A program made the position numbers and the translations under genes. A stretch of DNA of 64,000 bases from NCBI GenBank assembly GCA_963789075.1, contig CAWBJQ010000003.1, positions 558,001 through 622,000 on the forward strand, in the 5' to 3' direction. Below the pieces are notes generated by a model. It ran no database searches, had not been told where the DNA came from, and saw only the letters and a list, made by a program, of their open reading frames with translations. This stretch comes from DATATJ01 sp963789075 (GTDB lineage: Bacteria > Acidobacteriota > Vicinamibacteria > Vicinamibacterales > CAVVIG01). Shown piece by piece: positions 28,399 to 37,251 of this stretch. Position 1 is the first letter of the stretch; each line of letters begins with the position of its first letter.

Positions 28399-29726
28399 CA
28401 CAGGCCTCCCTGCATCCCGACGTTCCCCGGAAAGATCACGATCGGCGGATCAGTTTTCAGGATGAGCATCTTGAATTTGCCCCACAAGTACGCCGGCAGG
28501 AAGGGCCGCGTCGGCCGCGGCACCTTGTTCGACACGGCCGGAATCGTCCGGAGATAGGCGACCACCGCGTTCAAATCGTCTGGCGTCATCGCCGAGAACG
28601 CGCTCCAATCCATCGGATATGGCGGCAGGCGGTTGCCGTCGCGCAGAATGCCGCGCGTGATCACCCGCTTGATCTCCTCGTCGGTCCAGTTGCCGAGGCC
28701 CGTCTCTTTGTCCGAAGTCAGGTTTCCGGTGGGGTAATCGCCGAACGGGATGACGCGGATTAATTGACCGCCGGCCATGTACATGCCGCTGATGCTGCGG
28801 CCGTTCTCGTCCATCGGCGAGTGACAGATCGCGCAGAGATGCGTGTCCACGAGATACCGGCCGTGCCTCACGGGATCGCGCTTCGCCTCCTCCGCGTCGC
28901 GCGCGTAGTGGTCGGCGATCTCGGGCGCCGTCATCGACCAGACCGGCTTGCGCGCCAGCGAGACGACGAAATTGGCGAGGTCCCACATTTCCGCGTCCGT
29001 GGCCGTGTTGGCGAACGAGGGCATCGGCGTGCCCGACATGCCGGTGCGGAACCGAAGGTAAACGTCGCGCGCGCTCGCTCCACCGTGGAACGTCCACGGC
29101 TTGGTCAGGTCCGCAGCGCGCAGTGGCTGCTTCCAGTCGTCCTCGAAGTCAGTTGTGATCGCGCCGGTTCCCCGCCCGTCGGTGCCATGGCAGCTGCGGC
29201 ACTGCAGCTTCTCGTATACCTGCCCGCCGCGGCTAATGCTCTGAGGCGAAGCATCGATTGGCGTGCCGAGCGGCACGACCGTTGGCGGCTCATTCACGAA
29301 CCGCGGCGTCATCGTCTTGAGATACGTCACGACGTCGCGGATGTCGGTGTCCGAGAGCAGCGATGCCCAGGCTGGCATCGCGCTGCCGTACAAGCCCTGG
29401 CTGACCGATCGAATCAAATCTTCTTCGGTCGGCACGTTGCTCGTCTCCGTCGATCGAATCTTGTACCTGCCGCTGCTGAAATCTCGAGGGCGAGGCGTCA
29501 GGAATGGCGATGCAGGGCCATCGCCCTTGCCGCTCTTCCCGTGGCATTCGACGCAGTGCGCGTCATATACGACTTTGCCATGTTCCGCGGATCGACCGTT
29601 CGCCGGCGATCCGGCGGTGGGCTGCGCAGCCAGCCGCGCGCGCGCCGCGACGAACACACCGGCGCCAATCACGATGAGAACGGCGGACACAGCGGCCCGC
29701 GCGGACCTGTAGCGGTCTTGCATCAT
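28398..29726 (-). CDS. Tri-heme cytochrome c
   Basis: 442 residues. A signal/anchor (AAVSAVLIVIGAGVFVAARA) precedes three heme c sites: DAHCVECHGKSGKGDG, KLQCRSCHGTDGRGTG and HLCAICHSPMDENG. Each is followed by a Met-containing segment (GSAMPAWASLLSDTDIRDVV, GTPMPSFANTATDAEMWDLA, PYPMDWSAFSAMTPDDLNA), as expected of class I cytochrome domains. Forms a two-gene operon with the mono-heme cytochrome. Because no terminal oxidase or dehydrogenase lies nearby, the electron donor and acceptor are unknown. Intact. Confidence 0.88.
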   Translation of the reverse strand: MMQDRYRSARAAVSAVLIVIGAGVFVAARARLAAQPTAGSPANGRSAEHGKVVYDAHCVECHGKSGKGDGPASPFLTPRPRDFSSGRYKIRSTETSNVPTEEDLIRSVSQGLYGSAMPAWASLLSDTDIRDVVTYLKTMTPRFVNEPPTVVPLGTPIDASPQSISRGGQVYEKLQCRSCHGTDGRGTGAITTDFEDDWKQPLRAADLTKPWTFHGGASARDVYLRFRTGMSGTPMPSFANTATDAEMWDLANFVVSLARKPVWSMTAPEIADHYARDAEEAKRDPVRHGRYLVDTHLCAICHSPMDENGRSISGMYMAGGQLIRVIPFGDYPTGNLTSDKETGLGNWTDEEIKRVITRGILRDGNRLPPYPMDWSAFSAMTPDDLNAVVAYLRTIPAVSNKVPRPTRPFLPAYLWGKFKMLILKTDPPIVIFPGNVGMQGGL

Positions 29727-29765
29727 TGCGTAATCTCTCCGTGAGTTGCCTGGCGCGACTGTGCG

Positions 29766-29840
29766 GGCGGAAGGGGGTCGTACCCCTTTTTCCGAAACCG
29801 ACTCCCGAAAAAAGGGTACGGCCCCTTTTCCGGGAATCGT
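29766..29840. repeat. REP element, AAAAGGGGTACGGCCCC family (intergenic copy)
   Basis: GGGGGTCGTACCCCTTTTTCC and AAAAAAGGGTACGGCCCCTTTT form two adjacent hairpins in inverted orientation around ACCGACTCC (words given in pieces; total 75 bp). The same unit occurs inside the methylmalonyl-CoA mutase gene at 52.5 kb. Confidence 0.75.
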
Positions 29841-29849
29841 GCGCCGTGA

Positions 29850-30827
29850 TTATACGGTAAGGACGAACTTGCCCAACGCGCCCGGCTCCATCACCGCTTG
29901 GTGGGCCCGCGCGGCGTCGACGAAAGGCATCTCCCGCCCGACCACGGGATTGAGCGTGCCGTTGGTGAGCCCTTCGATCAGCGCCGTGTGAATGACCGAA
30001 AGATCGGCGGCGGTCGCGTTGAACAGCATCATGCCGAGGATCGCGGCGTCGCGCCCCATTGCTTGACGCGCGTCGATCTCGACGCGCCCGCGGTTGCCGA
30101 CCACGACGATGCGCCCTCGCGGTGCGAGGAGCGAGAGATCCTTGTCCAGATTGATGTGCGCGGCCATCTCGATGATCACGTCCACGCCACGCCCGCCCGC
30201 CGCTTTTCGGATGTCGTCGAGATAGCCGGCGTCCCGGTGATTCACGAGGACGTCGGCCCCGTGCTCGCGCGCGGTCTGCAGGCCGCGATCGGTTCCACCA
30301 CTGCCGATCACACGCATGCCGTGCGCGTGCGCGAGCTCGACCACGGCAATGCCGACACCGCCTGTCGCACCGTGGACCAGAACCGTCTCGCGGGCTTCCG
30401 CCTGCGCCCGCTGGAACAGCGCGCGGTACGCGGTGACGTACGGCACCCCGAGCGCGGCGCCTTGCGCGAACGTCACGCGCGCCGGCAGATGATGTAGTTG
30501 ATCGGCGGAGCAGAGCGCCTGTTCGGCGTAAGTGCCGGCTCCCGCCACCGTGGCGCCGGGCCCCGCGATGTAGACGCGATCGCCGACCGCGAAACCGTCG
30601 AGGCCTTCGCCAATCGCGGTAATCTCCCCCGCGCCGTCGAAGCCGGGCGTATAGGGCAGTGTCGGCTTCCGCGCGTGGGCGCCGCCGTGGATGTACACGT
30701 CGACCGGATTCACACCGGCCGCGCGGATACGGACGACAGCCTGTGCCCGTCCTGGCGTGGGATCGGGCACCTCTTCGAGATGCAGGACCTCGGGGCCGCC
30801 GAACTCGTGAACGCGAATCGCTTTCAT
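29850..30827 (-). CDS. NADPH:quinone oxidoreductase / zinc-less alcohol dehydrogenase-family protein
   Basis: 325 residues of the medium-chain dehydrogenase/reductase superfamily. The catalytic half opens MKAIRVHEFGGPEVLHLEEV and contains GVNPVDVYIHGG and TPGFDGAGEITAIGEG. The nucleotide-binding half has VLVHGATGGVGIAVVELA (AxxGxxG), as in quinone reductase (QorA). The zinc-binding cysteines of true alcohol dehydrogenases are absent. It likely reduces quinones or alpha,beta-unsaturated carbonyls with NADPH. Intact; flanked on both sides by REP elements. Confidence 0.9.
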   Translation of the reverse strand: MKAIRVHEFGGPEVLHLEEVPDPTPGRAQAVVRIRAAGVNPVDVYIHGGAHARKPTLPYTPGFDGAGEITAIGEGLDGFAVGDRVYIAGPGATVAGAGTYAEQALCSADQLHHLPARVTFAQGAALGVPYVTAYRALFQRAQAEARETVLVHGATGGVGIAVVELAHAHGMRVIGSGGTDRGLQTAREHGADVLVNHRDAGYLDDIRKAAGGRGVDVIIEMAAHINLDKDLSLLAPRGRIVVVGNRGRVEIDARQAMGRDAAILGMMLFNATAADLSVIHTALIEGLTNGTLNPVVGREMPFVDAARAHQAVMEPGALGKFVLTV

Positions 30828-30837
30828 AATGGTTCCT

Positions 30838-30945
30838 CGCTCGGCTAAAGCCTTCGCGCTACGTCTTCTCGCTGGGGCAAAGCCGTTGTGCTACATCTTT
30901 TTCAGGCTGTAGGGCGAAGGCTTCAGCCGAGCGCCGAATGCTATC
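30838..30945. repeat. REP pair upstream of ispG
   Basis: CTCGGCTAAAGCCTTCGCGC on the left is answered by GCGAAGGCTTCAGCCGAGCG on the right, with a degenerate middle copy (GGGGCAAAGCCGTTGTGC). Together they can pair over ~20 bp. It lies between two divergent genes. Confidence 0.7.
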
Positions 30946-30957
30946 ATGGCAATTCCA
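30942..30957 (+). promoter_or_regulatory. Putative -10 of ispG
   Basis: TATCAT at 30942-30947 lies 9 nt before ATG 30957, right after the REP pair. The leader would be ~3 nt. Confidence 0.35.
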
Positions 30958-32183
30958 TGCCCTTGGTGAAGCTCCACAAGACAGTTGGCGTGAAGGTCGG
31001 CCACATTCAGGTCGGCGGAGGCGCGCCCGTCGTCGTGCAGTCGATGACGATGACGGATACGGCCGATGCGCGCGGCACGGCGCAGCAGTGCATCGAGCTG
31101 GCGGAGGCGGGGTCCGAGCTCGTGCGCATCACCGTGAATGTGCCCGACGCCGCGGCCGCCGTGCCCGAAATCAAGCAGCGGATGCTCGACGCCGGCTGCC
31201 GGGCGCCGCTCATCGGCGACTTTCATTACAACGGCCACCTGCTGCTGACGAAATTTCCGGCATGCGCGCGCGCGCTCGACAAGTACCGCATCAACCCGGG
31301 CAACGTAGGCACCGGCAAGCGGCGCGACGAACAGTTCTCGACGATCTGCAAGGTTGCTGTCGATCACGGCAAGCCGGTGCGGATCGGCGTCAACGGCGGA
31401 TCGCTCAACCAGGAGCTGGTGCTGCTGAAGATGCAGGAGAACACGGACCGGGATCTCGGCAAGTCGTCCGAGGAGATCATCAGCGACTGCATGGTGGTCT
31501 CCGCGATCGAGTCCACTGCGCTCGCCATCGAGAGCGGCCTGCGGTCGGATCAAATCATCATCTCGTGCAAGACGTCGCGGCCGCGCGATCTCATCGGCGT
31601 CTACCGGGCGCTCGCGAAGCAGACCGATCAGCCGCTGCACCTCGGCCTCACGGAAGCGGGCATGGGCGTGAAGGGTCTCGTCTGGTCGTCGGCGGCGATG
31701 GGCGTGCTGCTCGCCGAGGGCATCGGCGACACGATTCGTGTCTCGCTGACCCCGCGGCCAGGCGGCGACCGCCGCGAGGAGGTGTACGCGGCGTGCGAGC
31801 TGCTGCAGGCGCTCGGGCTCCGGTCGTTCTCCCCGAGCGTCACCGCGTGCCCAGGCTGCGGCCGTACGACGAGCTCCACCTTTCAAGAGCTCGCCGAGCG
31901 GATTCAAGGCTACATTCGCGACAAGATGCCGGAGTGGAAGACGACACACGAAGGTGTCGAAGCCATGACGCTCGCCGTCATGGGCTGCGTCGTCAACGGA
32001 CCCGGCGAGTCGAAAGCGGCGAACATCGGCATCAGCCTACCGGGCACGGGCGAAGAGCCCAATTGTCCCATCTTCATCGACGGCCGGCATGCGACGACGC
32101 TGCGCGGCACGTACGAAGAGCTGGCCGCGGAGTTTCAGCGTCTCGTTGATGACTACGTCGAGCACCATTACGCCCGACGCTGA
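30957..32183 (+). CDS. ispG: 4-hydroxy-3-methylbut-2-en-1-yl diphosphate synthase (GcpE)
   Basis: 408 residues. Sixth enzyme of the MEP isoprenoid pathway: reductively converts MEcPP to HMBPP with a [4Fe-4S] cluster. The TIM-barrel part contains VQSMTMTDTADARGT and LIGDFHYNGHLLL. The cluster half has the cysteines of TACPGCGRTTSSTFQEL and VMGCVVNGPGESKAANIG. The start is ATG 30957; homology (VKVGHIQVGGGAPVVVQSMT) begins shortly after. It overlaps recQ by 35 nt. Intact. Confidence 0.95.
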   Translation: MPLVKLHKTVGVKVGHIQVGGGAPVVVQSMTMTDTADARGTAQQCIELAEAGSELVRITVNVPDAAAAVPEIKQRMLDAGCRAPLIGDFHYNGHLLLTKFPACARALDKYRINPGNVGTGKRRDEQFSTICKVAVDHGKPVRIGVNGGSLNQELVLLKMQENTDRDLGKSSEEIISDCMVVSAIESTALAIESGLRSDQIIISCKTSRPRDLIGVYRALAKQTDQPLHLGLTEAGMGVKGLVWSSAAMGVLLAEGIGDTIRVSLTPRPGGDRREEVYAACELLQALGLRSFSPSVTACPGCGRTTSSTFQELAERIQGYIRDKMPEWKTTHEGVEAMTLAVMGCVVNGPGESKAANIGISLPGTGEEPNCPIFIDGRHATTLRGTYEELAAEFQRLVDDYVEHHYARR

Positions 32184-34027
32184 CCGCCTGCTCGTCGACG
32201 CGCTCCATCGCGTCTGGGGATTCTCCGGATTCCGCCCGCTGCAGCGCGAAGCGATGCACGCGATCCTCGCCGCGCGCGACAGCGTCGTCGTGTTGCCGAC
32301 CGGCGGCGGGAAGTCGCTGTGTTTTCAAGCGCCCGCGATCGTTGACATCAGCAGGGATCCCACCCCACAAGGTCGCCGCGGACTCGCCGTCGTTATCTCA
32401 CCACTCATTTCGTTGATGAAGGATCAGGTCGACGGTCTGCGCGTGGACGGCGTCGCGGCATCGTTCCTGAACAGCACGCTGCTGCCGCACGAGCGCGACG
32501 ACGTGCTCGCGAGCGTGCGCGAGGATCGGTGCCGGCTGCTGTACGTCTCGCCCGAGCGTCTCGTGGGCGAGGGCAGCCAATCGCTGCGGCGGATGCTCGG
32601 CCAGGCCGGCGTGCGCTTCGTCGCGATCGACGAGGCGCACTGCATCAGCCAGTGGGGCCACGACTTCCGTCCGGAGTACCGACAGCTCGGACGATTGCGC
32701 GAGGATTTCCCCGGCGTCTCGCTGCACGCATTCACGGCGACGGCAACCGAGCGCGTCCGCCGCGACATCGTCTCCGAGCTGCAGATGCACGATCCGCTGA
32801 TCCTGGTCGGATCGTTCGATCGGCCGAATCTGGTCTACCGCGTGCTGCGCCGTGGCAATCTGCACACGCAGTTGACCGACATTCTGGGCCGCCACGACGG
32901 CGAGTCCGGCATCGTCTACTGCTCGTCGCGCCGCGAAGTGGAATCGCTCGCCGAATGGTTGAAGGAGCAGGGGCTTCGAGCGCTGCCGTATCACGCCGGA
33001 CTGTCCGACGACGTGCGAAGCCGTCATCAGGAGGCATTTCTCGAAGAGCGCGTCGACATCATCGTCGCGACGGTGGCGTTCGGCATGGGCATCGATCGGT
33101 CGAACGTGCGCTTCGTCGTGCACGCCGGCGCGCCGCGATCGCCGGAGCACTACCAGCAGGAATCAGGACGCGCGGGGCGCGATGGTCTTCCCGCCGAGTG
33201 CGTGCTGATCTATTCCGGCGGCGACTTCGTCCGCTGGCGCCAGATGCTCGAGCAGAACGGCGAGCTGACCGACAGCGCGAAGACGCTGCTGCGCGACATG
33301 GAGCGGTACGCCGCCGGCACCCGCTGCCGCCATCGATCGCTCGTCGAGTACTTCGGCCAGCCGTATGGCGGCGACGGCATGCGGCGCCTGCGACTGGTGC
33401 CTGAAAGAGCTCGATGCGATCCCCGAATCCACGGTGGTCGCGCAGAAGATCCTGTCGTGCGTGGCGCGCGTGAAGCAGACGTGGGGCATCGGGCACGTGA
33501 CGGACGTGCTGATCGGCAAGGCGTCCGAGAAGGTCGTCGTGAGCCGGCACCACGAGCTCTCGACCTTCGGCCTGCTGAAGGAGGAAACGACGACGGCGAT
33601 TCGCGGGTACATCGAGCAGCTGATCGGCGGCGGGCTGCTCGCGCGAGAGGGCGATCCGTATCCGGTCCTGCGGCTCACGCCGAGCGGCGCGGCGCTACTG
33701 CGGGGCGACGGCGCGCCGGTGCTGTATCGCGAAGCGAAGCCGGCGTCCTCGCGCAAGCGTGGACGCTCGGCGGTGCGCGAGAGCTTCACTGGCAGCGGCG
33801 ACCAGGGGTTGTTCGATGCGCTGCGCGACGTGCGGCTGCGGCTGGCGCGCGAGCGCGGCGTGCCGCCGTACGTGATCTTCCACGACACCACGCTGCGCGA
33901 CATGGTGCTGCGCCGGCCGAAGACCTTCGAGGATTTGAACGAGGTGTACGGCGTTGGCGCGAAGAAGGCGGCCGACTTCGGCGACGCCTTCCTGGACGCG
34001 ATCCGCACGTTCGGCGGCAGGAGCTAA
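32149..34027 (+). CDS. recQ: ATP-dependent DNA helicase RecQ (one frame change)
   Basis: About 626 residues. A 3'-5' superfamily 2 helicase acting in recombination and fork repair. Walker A at ~50-56 (LPTGGGKSLCFQAPA), DEAH box at 161-164 (AIDEAHCISQWGHDFRPEYR), motif VI HAGAPRSPEHYQQESGRAGRDG. After the helicase core comes the zinc site: Cys residues in CGACDWCLKEL (with an earlier Cys in TRCRH), then an RQC winged helix and a C-terminal HRDC domain (YVIFHDTTLRDMVLRRPKTF to YGVGAKKAADFGDAFLDAIR). The frame changes near 33383 directly before the zinc cysteines; nothing is missing, so a sequence error is likely. ATG 32149 lies inside the ispG end. Confidence 0.92.
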
Positions 34028-34113
34028 GCGCAGATCAGGTGTGCCATTGCGGGCACCAGCGTGCAGAACGCCACGGCACCACCCCAGACCCACTTGGAAA
34101 TCGGTCGCCTCAC
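34024..34113 (-). CDS. Candidate 29-residue membrane microprotein
   Basis: A GTG start (34113) has a strong Shine-Dalgarno GGAGG 8 nt upstream (34122-34126 on the minus strand). The peptide reads VRRPISKWVWGGAVAFCTLV then PAMAHLICA: a basic N-terminus and a single hydrophobic helix. It lies 49 bp downstream of apaG and overlaps the recQ stop codon in the opposite direction. I do not recognise it; strength of the ribosome site and the membrane-like composition are the only support. Confidence 0.35.
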   Translation of the reverse strand: MRRPISKWVWGGAVAFCTLVPAMAHLICA

Positions 34114-34162
34114 GGTCCTCGCCTCCTGTAAGGGGGCTTATCGGAGCGAAAGGCCGCCGATC

Positions 34163-34588
34163 TTAATGAACGGTGTAGGGCTCGTGCAGCGCAAAGGGGG
34201 CGATCTCGATATCGAAGTGATCGCCGCCTTCCGTCACCATCTGGTAGGTGCCGCGCATCACACCGGCTGACGTTTTGAGATTGCACCCTGAGGTGTACTG
34301 GAACGACTCGCCTGGTGCGAGCACCGGCTGTTCGCCGACGACGCCCGGGCCTTTGACTTCCTCGACGCGAGCCGTCGCGTCGGTGATGATCCAGTGGCGG
34401 CTGAGCAGCTGCACGGTCTGCTCGCCTTCGTTGGTGATGCGGATCGTGTAGTAGAAGAACCACTCGCTCTGGAAGGGCTGCGAGCGCTCGGCCGCGTACT
34501 GCGACTCGACCTCGACGCGCACGTTGTGCGTCACAGCTTCCGAAGTGGACCCGTGCAGCGGTTGCTCTTTGAAGTCAGGCATGATCAC
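34163..34588 (-). CDS. apaG: ApaG-family protein (Co2+/Mg2+ efflux-associated domain)
   Basis: 141 residues, an ordinary ApaG length. The fibronectin-III-like fold is marked by HNVRVEVESQYAAERSQP, FFYYTIRITNEGEQTVQLLS, RHWIITDATARVEEVKGPGV and TSAGVMRGTYQMVTEGGDHF. The loop VKGPGVVGEQPVLAPGESFQ is the family signature. ApaG is linked genetically to divalent-cation tolerance; its biochemical role is unsettled. The start is GTG 34588 or ATG 34582, after TATCAT. It is divergent from the aconitase-family gene. Confidence 0.9.
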   Translation of the reverse strand: MIMPDFKEQPLHGSTSEAVTHNVRVEVESQYAAERSQPFQSEWFFYYTIRITNEGEQTVQLLSRHWIITDATARVEEVKGPGVVGEQPVLAPGESFQYTSGCNLKTSAGVMRGTYQMVTEGGDHFDIEIAPFALHEPYTVH

Positions 34589-34616
34589 GTTGCTCTTATG
34601 ATACCAACGTTCACGC

Positions 34617-34629
34617 TACTATTGTTTCA
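34617..34629 (+). promoter_or_regulatory. Putative leaderless promoter of the aconitase-family gene
   Basis: TACTAT (34617-34622) ends 6 nt before ATG 34629, the spacing expected if transcription starts on the A of the start codon. Confidence 0.4.
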
Positions 34630-36669
34630 TGCACGTGATTGAGCCCGCCCGGCTGAAGCCCGGCGTTTCCCGCGACACCGCAACTGCACCGGCCAACGCC
34701 GCCGACGGCAGCCAGTCGAGCACGATCATCCGGGGCACCGCGCTGATTTTCTGGGACCTGAAGGTCCTCGGCAAGAAGAAGAAGCTCGACGCGATCGATA
34801 CCGATCAGATCACGCCGGCCGCCGACTGCGTGTCGGAAAGCCTCGACACACTCGATGAGCGCTGGAAGGCCGGATCGTTCCGCTACCTGATGCCGGACTT
34901 TCGCGCGCGCGTGCACCGCGGCGAGACGTTCCTGATCGCCGGCGACCGCTTCGCCATCGGATCGTCGCGCGAGATGAGCCCCGCCGGCCTCAAAGGCGTC
35001 GCCGAAGAAGCCGGCCTGGAGATGGTCGTGGTCGGCCGGCAGCAACATGGGCGACATCTTCAGGCGCAACGCTCTCAATCTCGGGCTGCACGTCGTCCAG
35101 AGTCCGGAGGCGGTGGCCGACGCGAAAGACGGCGACGCGTTCAGCTTCGATCCGGAGTCGCGCCGGCTGACAAACGAGACGCAGGGCAAGACGTACGAGC
35201 CTGTGCCGCTGACGCCGAAGGAGAACGAGATCCGGCGCACGGGCGGCATCTTCGCGGCGGGGCGGCGCGAATTCGCGACGGCGGTGAGGACCACGCCGAA
35301 CATCGAGTGGCCTGATGCCGAGCAGGCGCGGCGGATGACGTCGACCGAGCAGATCGTCTGGGCGCACCGCGTGGACAGAAACGCCGAGGTCAAGCCGGGA
35401 GCGACGTTGCGGGTCTACGCCGATCTGCTGCCGGCGTCGGACGGCACGGCGCCATTCGCCATCCACACCTTCAATCAGATCACCGGCGGCAACACGATTT
35501 TTCCGCGCCAGGCCGCGATCGCCAACGATCACTTCGTTTTCACGGGCAAAGACGACGACAACAAGCAGACGGCGATCGGCCGTGCGTTCGCGCAGCTGCA
35601 CGGGATCGAGAAGCCGTACTACGCGACGCCCGGCGACGGCATCTTCCATTTCTATTTCCCCGAGCAGGGCCTCGTCATGCCGGGGCAGTTCATTCCGGGC
35701 GCCGATTCGCACAGCCGCGCGTACGGCGCGTACGGCGCGGTCGGGATGGGCGTCGGATCGACGACGCTCGGGTTCGGCTGGTCCACCGGGTACATCTACT
35801 TCACGCTGGCGAAGGCGCGGCGCGTGGTCTTCCGCGGCCGGCTGCAGTCGTGGGTGAGCGGGAAGGACATCGTGCTCGAGCTGCTGCGGCGGTGGGGCGC
35901 GAAGCAGTCGCAGGGGATGTCGGTCGAGCTCGTGGATGCCGACACGCAGCTGCCGATCGCCTACCGCAACACGATCGCGAACATGATGGCCGAGGCCGAG
36001 GCGCTGAACGGCATCTTCGCTCCGGATGCGATCACGTCCGCGTGGTACCGCGCGAAAGGGATCACCGAGCTGCCGTATTCGTCGTTTCAGCCAGGCGCCG
36101 ACGCCGTGTACGAGATCGACGAGACGATCGATCTCACGGCCGTCACGCCGATGATCGCGAAGCCGTTCAGCCCCGGCAATGCTTTTCCGGCCGAGGAGGT
36201 TGCGCGCGAGCATCTGACATTCGACAAGGCGATGATCGGATCGTGCACCAACGGCAGCTACGACGATCTGCTCGCGGCGGCGCTCGTCGTGCGCGCCGCA
36301 CGCGCGCAGGGCGCGAAGAAGACGGCCAAGGAGTTCGTCGTGTTCCCCGGATCGGGTGGCGTCGGGCTGCAGATCGAGCGGCCGGATCCGAGGCTGGGTG
36401 GAGAGTCGATCGCGGAAGTGTTCCGATCGGTCGGCGGGCAGATTCGCCAGTCGTGGTGCGGCCCATGCTTCGGGCAGGGGCCGGATGCGCTCGTCAAGGG
36501 GCAGCGCGCCATCACTTCGTTCAACCGCAACTGGCAGAATCGCATGGGTCTCGGCGGCGAAGGGTTTCTCGCGAGCCCGGTCGTCGTCGCGGCGTCCGCG
36601 CTGATCGGCTACATGGCGCCGCCCAGCGAGCTTGGACTCGACTGGGATCCCGAGGAATTCGGGGTATGA
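34629..36669 (+). CDS. Fused aconitase/isopropylmalate-dehydratase-family hydro-lyase, swivel domain first (one frame change)
   Basis: About 680 residues. The N-terminal ~150 residues are the small (LeuD-like) swivel domain: IDTDQITPAADCV, GDRFAIGSSREMSPAGLKGV, MGDIFRRNALNLGLHV. The catalytic large domain follows: FNQITGGNTIFPRQAAIAND, PGQFIPGADSHSRAYGAYGA, and [4Fe-4S] ligands in MIGSCTNGSYDDLL and SWCGPCFGQGPDALVKGQ. It should interconvert a 2- and 3-hydroxy acid via dehydration; aconitate, isopropylmalate or homoaconitate cannot be decided. Known fused aconitases have the order large-then-swivel; here it is reversed. One frame change near 35040 (extra G before AGCAACATGGGC). Confidence 0.8.
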
Positions 36670-36671
36670 CA

Positions 36672-36783
36672 ACACGCCACCACGGACGACACGGAGGAAC
36701 AGTCCGGATTCACCTGGCTGGTAGGCGAGTGCATCGCATTAGGCTTTTTCCCCAGTGTCCCCCGTGCCCTCTCTGGTGGAGAG
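36672..36783. repeat. REP-like CACCACGGACGACACGG inverted repeat
   Basis: CCACCACGGACGACACGGAGG on the left pairs with GTGTCCCCCGTGCCCTCTCTGGTGG on the right (given approximately). The loop carries no gene. It separates the aconitase-family gene from the ferredoxin. Confidence 0.6.
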
Positions 36784-36790
36784 CTTCTCA

Positions 36791-37162
36791 GTGACGCATG
36801 ACTCGGAACGCGCCGTCGCGGAATCGATCGGCGTGCCTGTCGCGCGGCGGCACATTTTTCTCTGCTGCGATCAGACGAAGCCGAAGTGCTGCGACAAAGA
36901 GCGGGGTTTGGCCGCCTGGGAGTTTTTGAAAGCCCGTCTCAAGGCCCTTGGCCTGTCCGAGCAGGGTGGCATTCTGCGGACCAAGGCGAACTGCCTGCGC
37001 ATCTGCGAAGGCGGCCCGATTGCCGTCGTCTACCCTGAGGGCGCGTGGTACGGCGCGTGCGATCCGCCGGCGCTGGAGCGCATCATTCAGGAGCACCTGA
37101 TCGCCGGTCGCATCGTCGGCGACCTGCTGATCACGCAGCATCCCCTGACACCGCAGCCATGA
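36791..37162 (+). CDS. (2Fe-2S) ferredoxin, thioredoxin-like type
   Basis: 123 residues from GTG 36791, preceded by GGAGAG at the right distance; an earlier ATG (36755) lies inside the repeat. Cysteines occur in HIFLCCDQTKPKCCDKERG and in RTKANCLRICEGGPIAVVYP, the pattern of thioredoxin-fold [2Fe-2S] ferredoxins (Shethna-like). The C-terminal YPEGAWYGACDPPALERIIQ and HLIAGRIV are family features. It likely carries one electron for a cytoplasmic oxidoreductase, possibly a neighbouring Fe-S enzyme. Intact. Confidence 0.85.
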   Translation: MTHDSERAVAESIGVPVARRHIFLCCDQTKPKCCDKERGLAAWEFLKARLKALGLSEQGGILRTKANCLRICEGGPIAVVYPEGAWYGACDPPALERIIQEHLIAGRIVGDLLITQHPLTPQP

Positions 37163-37164
37163 GT

Positions 37165-37228
37165 GAACCTACGAACCCAGGACCTACGAATCCAGAATCT
37201 ACGAACCTACGAACCCGCGAACCATGAA
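37165..37228. repeat. ACCTACGAACC short-word array
   Basis: CCTACGAACCCAGGACCTACG, GAATCTACGAACCTACGAAC and similar words follow each other directly after the ferredoxin stop. It is another short-word array, with a word unrelated to GACTG. Confidence 0.75.
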
Positions 37229-37251
37229 ACGAGTGATATCGTACGGATGAT

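Noticed and set aside
29743..29991. Small plus-strand open frame at 29746-29991
   Set aside because: It is made of the REP element and the antisense of the quinone oxidoreductase 3' end; no ribosome site and no motif.
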